Below, piece by piece: positions 1-6,638 of a DNA stretch of 6,676 nt. The stretch comes from Lamprocystis purpurea (GTDB lineage: Bacteria; Pseudomonadota; Gammaproteobacteria; Chromatiales; Chromatiaceae). The position numbers and the translations under genes were made by a program. Location of the stretch: positions 1 to 6,676 of the forward strand of contig DYRB01000160.1 in NCBI GenBank assembly GCA_020718945.1, read 5' to 3'. The notes below the pieces were generated by a model. It was not told the DNA's origin and searched no databases. It saw only the letters and a program-made list of their open reading frames with translations. The stretch's first letter is position 1; each line of letters begins with the position of its first letter.

Positions 1-967
1 CCCCTGGCCTGGGCAACAGAAAGGCCAGGGCACCCAACAACAGGGTCACCCCCAGCACAAACAGGTGCAGGTTGACCGCCCCTGCCAGGGCGGCCCTGGG
101 GTCTACCCCGGCGGGGACCAGGGCGGCGACCGCCGCCAGTTCGTAGCTGCCGGTCCCGGCGATGCCGTGGAAGGGCAGGACGCTGGACAGTTCCGCCCCC
201 ATCACCCCCACCAGGGCCTGCCACAGGTCCACGGGCAGGAAGTGCCGCAGCAGGGTGGCAAAGGCGAGAAACTTGGTCAGCCAGGTCAGGGCCGTCCACA
301 GGTAGATCCGCGCCACCCGCCAGTGGGAGGCGGGGGCCGCCCCGGCGAGCAGGCGCAGGGTCTTGGCCAGGGTGCGGCGCAACCGCCCCTGCCCTGCCCG
401 AACCCATCCGGAGGCGTCCAGGCGCCCGACCAGGCCCAGCAGCCCCAGGGCCGAGACCCAGGCCAGGGCCAGGACCGGCCAGACCCAGGACGGTTGGCGC
501 AGCCAGGCGATGCCGATGGCCAGCAGGGCCAGGAAGTGCAGGTCCAGCAGCCTGATCCACAGCAGGGCCGCGGTGGCGGGGAAGAAGCCGTGGCCGAAGT
601 AGCGCCCCATGAGCCAGGGGAAGACCAGTTCCCCGGTGCGCATGGGCATCAGGTTATTGGCGGTGTTGTGCAGAATGGTCAGGCGCAGCATGGCCGGGAA
701 GTGCCCGGCGCAGCCCGCCCCTGGGTCGCCCAGGCAGAGCCAGTCGTAGACCCGCACCGCCCGCATCAGGTAGCTCAGGGCGCTGAGCAGGACCAGGGCC
801 GCCAGCACCGATGGGGCCAGGGTTAGCCAGGGGGCCAGCAGCTTGCCCCAGCCGAGGGTCAGCTCGACGGCCAGGACCAGACCGCCCAGGAGCAGGGCCC
901 CCAGCAGCCAGTCCCGGGTTCGGCCCAGGCGGGGCGGCGGGCCCGGGCGCTCCGGTGCGTCGCTCAT
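1..967 (-). CDS. Flippase-like multi-spanning membrane protein (LPG synthase TM / UPF0104 type), 3'-truncated by window edge
   Basis: Reading down from ATG at 967-965, the frame stays open for 322 codons to the left edge with no stop, so the C-terminus lies outside the window. The product is very hydrophobic. Likely membrane segments are near residues 20-38, 44-68, 131-156, 161-181, 222-245 and 293-318, with a short Pro/Arg-rich cytoplasmic-looking N-terminus. Two stretches resemble the lysylphosphatidylglycerol-synthase transmembrane family: NNLMPMRTGELVFPWLM (residues 104-120, with the Arg-Thr-Gly-Glu core) and LPFHGIAGTGSYE (264-276). Family members are usually about 300-350 residues, so little is probably missing. 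There is no sign in the visible part of the synthase (acyltransferase-like) domain of MprF, so a stand-alone lipid-flippase-like or polyprenyl-lipid role is an inference and the substrate is unknown. The start lacks a strong Shine-Dalgarno, and the only upstream in-frame alternatives seen nearby are TTG codons. It follows lpxL on the same strand after a 166-bp repeat-bearing gap. Confidence 0.8.
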   Translation of the reverse strand, partial: MSDAPERPGPPPRLGRTRDWLLGALLLGGLVLAVELTLGWGKLLAPWLTLAPSVLAALVLLSALSYLMRAVRVYDWLCLGDPGAGCAGHFPAMLRLTILHNTANNLMPMRTGELVFPWLMGRYFGHGFFPATAALLWIRLLDLHFLALLAIGIAWLRQPSWVWPVLALAWVSALGLLGLVGRLDASGWVRAGQGRLRRTLAKTLRLLAGAAPASHWRVARIYLWTALTWLTKFLAFATLLRHFLPVDLWQALVGVMGAELSSVLPFHGIAGTGSYELAAVAALVPAGVDPRAALAGAVNLHLFVLGVTLLLGALAFLLPRPG

Positions 968-985
968 CCCAAGAAGAGCAGCCGA

Positions 986-1114
986 GCCGCAAATGAACGC
1001 CAATGGACGCAAATGGTCAAGGACTTGGGCCCGGCGCCGGACGCACCCCGCGGGTGACCAGAAGGCAGCAGGTAACAGGCTAAGCCATTTGCGTTTTTTG
1101 CGTTCATTTGCGGC
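986..1114. repeat. Imperfect inverted repeat made of ~10-bp GCAAATGAAC-like units, filling the intergenic gap
   Basis: The left arm (986-1016) and right arm (1085-1114) are near-perfect reverse complements: 15 identical bases, then a variable 6-7 bases, then 9 identical bases. A 68-bp spacer separates them. Each arm is three tandem units. On the left they are GCAAATGAAC (989-998), GCCAATGGAC (999-1008) and GCAAATGGTC (1009-1018). On the right, read on the minus strand, they are GCAAATGAAC, GCAAAAAAC and GCAAATGGCT (1111 down to 1083). The spacer contains the perfect palindrome CCGGCGCCGG (1031-1040) and a small CACCC/GGGTG hairpin (1044-1056). The arms are AT-richer than everything around them. 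There is no run of T after a stem on the minus strand, so it does not look like an intrinsic terminator. I infer a dispersed REP/MITE-like intergenic element. Similar CGCAAATGAACGC-type repeats are, from memory, common between genes in several GC-rich bacteria. Confidence 0.8.
992..1020 (-). promoter_or_regulatory. Possible sigma70-like promoter within the left repeat arm, facing the membrane-protein gene
   Basis: On the minus strand, TTGACC (1020-1015) matches five of six bases of the -35 consensus. Seventeen bases later, TTCATT (997-992) matches three of six of the -10 consensus. Transcription would start near 985, leaving a very short leader before the ATG at 967. The spacing is ideal but the -10 is weak, and the match may be chance in an AT-richer patch. 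Confidence 0.25.
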
Positions 1115-1133
1115 CGCATTGCCGTCTCCAGGC

Positions 1134-2102
1134 TCATGGTACAGCCTCCTCCTCCAGCCCCTGGGTCCCGCGCCGCCCCTGGTCGGCATAGACCGCGGGC
1201 TCCCCGGGCGGGCGGGTCTTGAAGCGGCGATGGACCCAGAAATACTGCTCCGGCATGGTCCTGATGCGCGCCTCTATGACCCGGTTCATATAGGCCGTGT
1301 CGGCAATCGGGTCGTCGCTGGGGAAGGGGTCCAGGGGCGGGTCGAAGATCAGTTCCAGGCCCTGACCCTGGGGCAGATAGCGGGCATAGGTCGGGATGAC
1401 CAGGGCCCCGGTGAGGCGGGCGAAGCGGCTGAGCATGGGCACGGTGGAGGCGGCCAGGCCACAGAAGGGGACGAAGACCCCCTGGCGACGCCCGGCGTTC
1501 TGGTCCGGGAGGTAGAAGAAGGGGGTGCCGCGCTTGATCTCGCGGATCATGCCGCGCAGGTCGTCCTGGCGTTCGATGGGGCGACCGCCGAACCTGTTGC
1601 GGGCGCGCAGGACCTTGGCGTCTATGACCGGGTCGCGCAGGCGCTGGTACATGTAGCTGCCCGGATGGACCAGGACCGAGTAACCGATGGCGCCGAGTTC
1701 CAGGCCCACGAAGTGCGGGACCAGGTGGATCACCGGGCGGCCGGCGGCGATACAGGCATCGACCTGCTCCCGCCCGACCACCCGCACCAGGCGTTGCAGA
1801 CGCTCGCGGGAGGCATTCCACACCAGGCCCTGGATGAGAATGGCTGCCCCCAGGTAGCCGAAATGCCGGTGCAGCAGGCGTTGGCGCTCGGCGGGACTCA
1901 AGTCCGGAAAGCAGATATCGATGTTGCGCCGCGCCACCCGGCGGCGCGACCCCGCCAGGTAATAGCCGAGCCAGCCCAGCCCGGTCCCCAGGGTCCACAG
2001 GACCCGATAGGGTAGCAGCCCCAGGACGCGAAACAGCCCCAGGGCCAGCCAACTCGGCCAGTAGCGGGGGGAGCCCAGATTCGGGCCAGGATCGCGGCTC
2101 AT
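1134..2102 (-). CDS. lpxL: Lipid A biosynthesis acyltransferase, LpxL/HtrB family
   Basis: This 322-residue protein should transfer an acyl chain from acyl-ACP onto the Kdo-lipid A precursor at the inner face of the cytoplasmic membrane. It reads as an intact LpxL/LpxM-family enzyme (typically about 300-320 residues). The N-terminus PRYWPSWLALGLFRVLGLLP (12-31) starts a membrane anchor to about residue 50. RRNIDICFPDLS (58-69) is a typical family stretch. The catalytic HX4E dyad is H130 and E135 in HFVGLE. Further family blocks are LPDQNAG (198-204), VPFCG (211-215) and PEQYFWVHRRFKTRPPG (284-300). The last 20 residues are a charged tail that looks unconserved. The ATG at 2102 overlaps the TGA of the upstream small gene (ATGA), which implies translational coupling, and no separate ribosome site is obvious. 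Whether it is LpxL, LpxM or LpxP by specificity cannot be told from the sequence; the symbol marks the family. Confidence 0.93.
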   Translation of the reverse strand: MSRDPGPNLGSPRYWPSWLALGLFRVLGLLPYRVLWTLGTGLGWLGYYLAGSRRRVARRNIDICFPDLSPAERQRLLHRHFGYLGAAILIQGLVWNASRERLQRLVRVVGREQVDACIAAGRPVIHLVPHFVGLELGAIGYSVLVHPGSYMYQRLRDPVIDAKVLRARNRFGGRPIERQDDLRGMIREIKRGTPFFYLPDQNAGRRQGVFVPFCGLAASTVPMLSRFARLTGALVIPTYARYLPQGQGLELIFDPPLDPFPSDDPIADTAYMNRVIEARIRTMPEQYFWVHRRFKTRPPGEPAVYADQGRRGTQGLEEEAVP

Positions 2103-2524
2103 TCGAACCAGGCTTGCTGGATGCGGGCCACGTAGGGCAGCGCGGCCAGGCGCTGCAGGACCTGCTCGAAGCCCGGCTGATGGGTATTGCCGAGCACCAG
2201 GACCTGGTCCGGGCCGCAGCCGATGCGCCCCCGGGAGCCCGGCATGAAGCGGGCCGTCGGGTCCAGGGCCGCGACTTCGGTCCGGGGACCCTTCCCGGCG
2301 GGGATGCAGTACTCGTAGTCCAGGGCCCGGCGGCTGCTGCCCTGACCCTGAAGCCCGTCGGCGTCCAGGCCGGTCAGGTCAAGGCCCAGGACGGAGGGTG
2401 CCGCGGCCGTTGCCCCGGCGGCTACCCCGGCGGCTACACAGGCACAGGCCAGGCCCAGGACCGGCCCCAGCCAGGACCGACCCCGGGGCGCGCTAGTTTT
2501 CAAACTTGTAGAAGATGTCGGCAC
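2099..2524 (-). CDS. Small exported (periplasmic) protein of unknown function between tamB and lpxL
   Basis: A 141-residue protein that I do not recognise by function. Its N-terminus looks like a Sec signal peptide: a basic stretch (R14, R16), a hydrophobic run from about residue 18 to 40, and small residues at GATAAAPS suggesting cleavage near residue 40-42. C27 and C29 lie within the hydrophobic core and do not form a good lipobox (Gly at -3). The mature part, about 100 residues, holds just two cysteines, C73 (DYEYCIP) and C103 (RGRIGCGPDQVLVLGNTHQP), which could form a disulfide in the periplasm. The C-terminal part, VLQRLAALPYVARIQQAWFE (122-141), looks like a helix followed by a strand. 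The GTG start at 2524 has GGAG nine bases upstream. The gene begins 32 bp inside tamB and its TGA overlaps the lpxL ATG, so it is co-translated with envelope genes. Those tight overlaps and the well-formed signal peptide argue that it is real rather than a shadow frame. Confidence 0.85.
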   Translation of the reverse strand: MPTSSTSLKTSAPRGRSWLGPVLGLACACVAAGVAAGATAAAPSVLGLDLTGLDADGLQGQGSSRRALDYEYCIPAGKGPRTEVAALDPTARFMPGSRGRIGCGPDQVLVLGNTHQPGFEQVLQRLAALPYVARIQQAWFE

Positions 2525-5500
2525 CCTGCCCGTCTCCGGTCTCGGTCTGCAACTCGATGCGGTTGGTCAGCTCGTAGCGCAGCTTCACCTTGTCCGCCGC
2601 ATCCCCCAGATTGCTCTCGTACTCCATGTAGAGCTTGGGGGTGATGTAGGTCCCCAGGGCCAGGGAGCGGTCATCGTCGGAGCTGTCGCGCTTGGGCGGC
2701 ACCCCGGTGATGAGATAACTGGTGATCTCCGATGTGGACATATCCGGGTCGGACTCGGAGAAGAAGGCCAGCTTGGGCTTCTTGACGGTCCCCAGGACCC
2801 GCACCCCGGCGGTCACGTCGCCCCCCTCGCGCTGGGCGGTGAGGACCAGCCCAGGGTTGGTCAGCGGGGTCTTGGCGAAGACCAGGATCCCCTGCTCCAC
2901 GGTGAGCGGCTTGCCGATGGAGGCGATCACCCCCACGGCCCCGGACAGCCGGTAGGTCCCGTCCACCACCGAGATCTGGCCGTCCCCCACCGGCTCGCGC
3001 CCGGGGGCCTTGAGGACCCGCAGGTCGCCGCGCAGCAGGCCGCGCAGCCCGAAGGCGTCGATGGAGACCGCATCCCCCAGGACCAGGCGCAGGTCGGCGG
3101 CGATGGGGAAGGGCTCGGCCTGCTTGGCCGCCGGATTGCCGTCCGCGGTGCGGGTGCCGATCACCACGTCCCCTGAAGGCGAAACCGTCCCCGGCGGTAT
3201 GGCCCGGGGGCGGATGCGCGCCTCCGGGACCCGTACCTCGCCGCCCAGCTCCAGCCCGCCTGGACCGACCTTGAGGGTTATGTCCGGCGAGGCGAGGGCG
3301 AAATACTCCTTGGTGTTGGCCACCTTGAGCCGGTCGCCGGCGATGCGCACCTGGGTCAGCCAGCCGGCGGGGCCCTGGGCCGAGTCCCCGGTGAGGGTCA
3401 GACGCCCGCCCCCCAGGTCCAGGCCGCCGTTGTAGACGATGTGGTTGGCGGCGACGCTGTCGGCGGTCAGGCCCATATTGCGCACCGCCAGCCCCAGCAG
3501 CGGCACGTCGAAGGCGACCCCGGTGAGGCGCCCGCCGCCCTTGATCCCGGGTCGGCCCAGGTTGCCTGACAGCCCCAGGTCCAGGTCCAGGGCCCCGGTG
3601 AGCCCGGTGACATCCGGGACCAGCTTGCCGATGCGCTTGAGGTCCGAGACCTGGGCCCGCACCCGCCCGGCCAGGGGCTGGTCCGGGCGGGCCGGGGCGT
3701 CCAGGCGCCAGCCGGCCAGGCTCAGGTCCGCATTGGCCCCGCCGATCCCGGCGAGCGGCAGGTCGAGCTTGGCGGTCAGGGCCTTGGCCCCGGAGTCCAG
3801 ACCCAGGCGGGCCCCGGAGAAGTCCAGGGTCTGACTCTGCCGGCCGACCCTCAAGCTGACGCTGCCCTTGGGAATGGTCAGGGCCGCGGTGCCGGTCAGC
3901 ACAGGCCCATCGGCGGCGAAGCGGCCCTTGAGCGCGGCGGAGCCTTCAAGATTCAGATCTTTCGGCACCAGGGGCCCGAGGCGGGCGAAGGCCAGGCGGT
4001 CCAGGTCGATGTCGGCGCCCCACTTGCCGGCGGCGGTCTGCTCGAAGCCCAGGCAGCCACCCGAGCCACCCTTGCCGTCGCGCAGGCACAGGGGCCCGAC
4101 ACTCGCCTTGGGCAGGGCCAGGGCTATGGGGGCCGGGCGTTGCAGCCGCCACTGGCCGTAGTCCTTGCTCGCCAGTTCCAGCTCGGCGAGGCTGCCCTGG
4201 TAGGCGTTGTCGGGCTTGCGGCCACCGCTGGCCTTGAGGCGGACGGACAGGGGCTCGCCCTTGAGATTGACGCTCAGGCGGTGGTCGGTCATGGACCCCT
4301 CGCCAAGTAGGTCCAGGTCCTGCCAGGTGAGCCCCCCCGCAACGAGCTTGCGCCCTTTGAGCCGCAGGTCCAGGCGCCCCTGGGGCCCCAGGCCGACATC
4401 CACGTCGCCGTCCAGGGACTCGATCCCCTGCCCCGCCACCTGTACCCCCTTGGCGGCGAGCTTGACCTTGACCTCGGGGGCGGCGGCGGTGCCGGCCAGG
4501 GTCCCGTCCGCCTTGATCGAACCCTGGGCCTCGGGCAGCAGGGTCTTGAGGTCCGGGGAGTCCACCGCGAAGCTCAGGGCCAGGCGCTCCCCCAGGGTGC
4601 CGCTGACCCGCGCCTTACTGGGGCCCGAGGCGGCGAGGACTTCGTCGATGGTGACCGTCTGGCCGGCGACCCGCAGCTTGCCCGAGGCGGCCACCGGGTA
4701 GCCGCGCAGTTGGCCTTGGATGTCGGCCAGCTCGGCACCCAGGTCCGGCCCAGCGGCGGTCAGGCGCCCGCTGGTCGAGACCCGCCCGGCGAGCTTGCCC
4801 GGCCACTCGGGCCATTGCTTGCCGGGGTTCAGGTCGGCGACGCTCAAGGTCGCCTCCCAGGTCGGCCCCCAGGTCGGCTCGGCGTTGCCGCCCGGGTCCA
4901 CCCAGGCGGCCTGGCCCTGGGCGTCGATGCGCCCGTCCAGGGTGTCGATGTGCAGGGTCTCGACCTTGGCGGACTTGGAATCGCCCGTAGCAACCAAGGC
5001 CAGCTTGGACGTCGGCAGGGCGGGCCCAGCGGTCTCGCCGGTCAGGTGCAGGTCGTAGCCGTCCAGGGTCCCGGCACTGTCGGCCTCGAAGGCGACCCGG
5101 GCGGGCAGGTCCGGGACCAGGAGGCCCGGGTCCAGGCCATCGCCCTTGACCTTGAGCCGCCAGGTCGGGGCCGGGTCCCAGGCCAGGTCGCCGCTGGCCT
5201 CGACCCGCCCGTCCAAGCCGTCCAGGCGCAGGGCCTCCAGGCGGGTCCCGGTGCGGGTCCCCTGCCCCTTCAGGTCCAGGGCCACAGGGGGCAGGTCGCG
5301 GCCCAGGGCCTGGGCGGTGAGGCTGTAGCGATAGGCGTCGAAGGTGCCGGAGGCATTGAGCCCGCCGGTCTTGACCTCGGCCAGGGCGACCCCGGTCAGG
5401 GGCCAGCGCAGGCTGGTCCAGGACGCCTGGAAGTCGAAGGACCCCGGCGGCTCCGCCAGGACCAGCTTGCCGGTGGCATCCAGGGCACCGCCAGAGGCGT

Positions 5501-6638
5501 CTTCGCGCACCTTGAGGGTACGGATGGTCAGGGTCTGACCGGCCCAGGTCAGGTCCAGGTCCGCCAGCAGGTGGCCGAACTCGGGTTGACCCTGGACAGT
5601 CCCTTCCAGCTTGCCGCGCACCCCGGCCTGGTCCAGGTCACCGCTGGAGGTCAGGTCCCCGTGCAGGTCCACCTGGGGCAGTCCGGGGTCGAAGGCGGGC
5701 AGGTCCACCCGGCGCAGGGCGAGCCGCGCATCCCAGGCCGGGCGGTGCAGCAGGTCGGTGGCGTCGGCGGTCAGGCCGAGGTCCAGGGCCCCGGTGATGC
5801 TGTGCTCCAGGTGCAGCTTGGCCAGATCGCCGCTCACCCGGCCGGTGCCGGCCAGGGTTGCGCCGGCCGGGGTTGCGTCGGCCGGGCCCGCGCCAGGATT
5901 GGGACCAGAGCCGTCCGGGGCCGGGGCTTCGTTCGCAGATTCCGCCGGGGCGGGCGGCCTGGGCAGGGTCAGGGTCCAGTTCAGGTCCAGGCCCAGGGGG
6001 TAGTTGCCGGTCAGCTCCGCCTGGCCCAGGGCCCGGGCGCTCAGGCTGGGCTCGGGCAGTTCCAGGGCCAGTTCGCGCAGGTCCAGACGGCTGCCGGTCA
6101 GGGCCGCGGCCAGGCGGATGCGGTCGATGACGAAGGGCGGCGGGGGCTCGGAGCCAGAATCCCCCGGCAGTTGGCCGATGCTCAGGCCCTCCACCAGGGC
6201 CCGCTCGACATCCACGCCGATGGGCAGGGCCAGGCTCGGCAGGGTCAGGGGCTCGTCGCTCGGCGGGCTGGGGGCGGTGAGGACGGCGATGCCCCGCCCG
6301 GTCAGCTCCTGGACCTTCAGGGTGCCGGTGAGGGCGCTCAGGGGCCGCCAGCGCAGGTCCAGGGACTCGGCGTCCAGGTGCAGGGTCGGCAGCCGCACCT
6401 GCACGCCCTTGAGGTGCAGGTCCCCGGCGATGCGGCCCTCGACCCCCTCCACCCGCACCAGCCCGGGGGCCAGGTCGTCGGCCAGGGCCAGGGCGCTGCG
6501 CAGCCCCGACTCGGTCCCCAGGACCCAGACCAGGAGGACAACCGCCAGCAACAGCACCTGGACCAGGACCGCCAGGGGCCAGAACCACCAGCGGCGCCTG
6601 CGAGGGGCCGGGGCGGGCCCGGGCGCCTGCTCGGCCAC
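2493..6638 (-). CDS. tamB: Translocation and assembly module protein TamB (AsmA-like, inner-membrane anchored)
   Basis: A protein of at least 1381 residues. TamB spans the periplasm as a long beta-rich groove, works with outer-membrane TamA, and is implicated in phospholipid transport to the outer membrane and in outer-membrane protein assembly. After a Pro- and Arg-rich cytoplasmic tail comes one membrane helix (about 17-41), then more than 1200 residues of short beta-strand repeats rich in Leu-Asp-Leu and Gly. An Ala/Pro-rich linker lies at about 227-265. Two Trp-containing repeat modules lie at 477-516 and 569-618, and a cysteine pair (C851, C862) sits mid-protein. The C-terminal TamB domain (DUF490, about 1030-1381) contains GTVKKPKLAFFSESDPDMS, a family-typical EITSYLITGVPP, and ends in FYKFEN. 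The family is usually about 1200-1500 residues. GTG at 6638 is the first start codon in the window but has no convincing ribosome site. The frame stays open for 12 more codons to the right edge, so the real start may lie beyond it. tamA would be expected upstream, outside the window. Confidence 0.93.
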   Translation of the reverse strand: MAEQAPGPAPAPRRRRWWFWPLAVLVQVLLLAVVLLVWVLGTESGLRSALALADDLAPGLVRVEGVEGRIAGDLHLKGVQVRLPTLHLDAESLDLRWRPLSALTGTLKVQELTGRGIAVLTAPSPPSDEPLTLPSLALPIGVDVERALVEGLSIGQLPGDSGSEPPPPFVIDRIRLAAALTGSRLDLRELALELPEPSLSARALGQAELTGNYPLGLDLNWTLTLPRPPAPAESANEAPAPDGSGPNPGAGPADATPAGATLAGTGRVSGDLAKLHLEHSITGALDLGLTADATDLLHRPAWDARLALRRVDLPAFDPGLPQVDLHGDLTSSGDLDQAGVRGKLEGTVQGQPEFGHLLADLDLTWAGQTLTIRTLKVREDASGGALDATGKLVLAEPPGSFDFQASWTSLRWPLTGVALAEVKTGGLNASGTFDAYRYSLTAQALGRDLPPVALDLKGQGTRTGTRLEALRLDGLDGRVEASGDLAWDPAPTWRLKVKGDGLDPGLLVPDLPARVAFEADSAGTLDGYDLHLTGETAGPALPTSKLALVATGDSKSAKVETLHIDTLDGRIDAQGQAAWVDPGGNAEPTWGPTWEATLSVADLNPGKQWPEWPGKLAGRVSTSGRLTAAGPDLGAELADIQGQLRGYPVAASGKLRVAGQTVTIDEVLAASGPSKARVSGTLGERLALSFAVDSPDLKTLLPEAQGSIKADGTLAGTAAAPEVKVKLAAKGVQVAGQGIESLDGDVDVGLGPQGRLDLRLKGRKLVAGGLTWQDLDLLGEGSMTDHRLSVNLKGEPLSVRLKASGGRKPDNAYQGSLAELELASKDYGQWRLQRPAPIALALPKASVGPLCLRDGKGGSGGCLGFEQTAAGKWGADIDLDRLAFARLGPLVPKDLNLEGSAALKGRFAADGPVLTGTAALTIPKGSVSLRVGRQSQTLDFSGARLGLDSGAKALTAKLDLPLAGIGGANADLSLAGWRLDAPARPDQPLAGRVRAQVSDLKRIGKLVPDVTGLTGALDLDLGLSGNLGRPGIKGGGRLTGVAFDVPLLGLAVRNMGLTADSVAANHIVYNGGLDLGGGRLTLTGDSAQGPAGWLTQVRIAGDRLKVANTKEYFALASPDITLKVGPGGLELGGEVRVPEARIRPRAIPPGTVSPSGDVVIGTRTADGNPAAKQAEPFPIAADLRLVLGDAVSIDAFGLRGLLRGDLRVLKAPGREPVGDGQISVVDGTYRLSGAVGVIASIGKPLTVEQGILVFAKTPLTNPGLVLTAQREGGDVTAGVRVLGTVKKPKLAFFSESDPDMSTSEITSYLITGVPPKRDSSDDDRSLALGTYITPKLYMEYESNLGDAADKVKLRYELTNRIELQTETGDGQGADIFYKFEN
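2534..2537 (-). promoter_or_regulatory. Shine-Dalgarno (GGAG) for the small exported protein
   Basis: GGAG on the minus strand lies nine bases before the GTG at 2524-2522, inside the tamB coding sequence. It supports GTG at 2524 as the start over the in-frame TTG at 2503, which would shorten the signal peptide n-region and has no clear site of its own. Confidence 0.5.
4856..4879. repeat. 12-bp tandem duplication within tamB
   Basis: CCCAGGTCGGCC (4856-4867) is followed by CCCAGGTCGGCT (4868-4879), with one difference at the last base. In tamB it encodes the doubled Pro-Thr-Trp of EPTWGPTWEA (residues 587-596). It is in frame and probably a small slippage duplication inside one of the Trp-containing repeat modules. 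Confidence 0.7.
5855..5884. repeat. 15-bp tandem repeat (two copies) in the tamB Ala/Pro-rich linker
   Basis: GGGTTGCGCCGGCCG (5855-5869) is followed directly by GGGTTGCGTCGGCCG (5870-5884), differing at one base. The 15-bp period keeps the reading frame and encodes the ADATPAGATL stretch of the linker (about residues 253-262). It looks like replication slippage in a flexible, length-tolerant region. Confidence 0.8.

Noticed and set aside
65..826. Plus-strand frame of 253 codons
   Set aside because: It lies wholly opposite the flippase-like gene. Its product is a Gln/Gly/Pro-rich low-complexity string with no domain pattern, typical of antisense shadow frames in GC-rich DNA.
654..992. Minus-strand frame of 112 codons
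   Set aside because: An out-of-frame shadow of the flippase-like gene, with low-complexity Pro/Gly/Ala content and a TTG start inside the repeat.
986..1114. Intrinsic transcription terminator after lpxL
   Set aside because: The arms can pair, but the 68-base loop is large and no T-run follows the stem in the direction of transcription; the six-A stretch is inside the first-transcribed arm.
843..2015. Plus-strand frame of 390 codons
   Set aside because: It runs opposite the lpxL gene and through the repeat; there is no recognisable fold and the opposite strand encodes a clear lipid A acyltransferase.
964..2052. Minus-strand frame of 362 codons overlapping lpxL
   Set aside because: A +1/-1 shadow of lpxL that runs through the inverted repeat; its product is Pro/Arg/Ala/Gly-rich without domain signals. 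Its tail (ICVHWRSFAARLL) is just translated repeat arm.
2442..2448. Lipoprotein signal at C27 of the small exported protein
   Set aside because: The -3 position is Gly instead of Leu/Val/Ile and the hydrophobic stretch continues well past the cysteine, so an ordinary Sec signal peptide fits better.
2114..2644. Plus-strand frame of 176 codons opposite the small exported protein
   Set aside because: The minus-strand gene here has a signal peptide, a ribosome site and tight overlaps with both neighbours; the plus-strand frame has none of these.
5638..6588. Minus-strand frame of 316 codons within tamB
   Set aside because: An alternative frame of tamB composed almost only of Gly, Pro, Arg and Ala, as expected from codon-position shift in GC-rich DNA.
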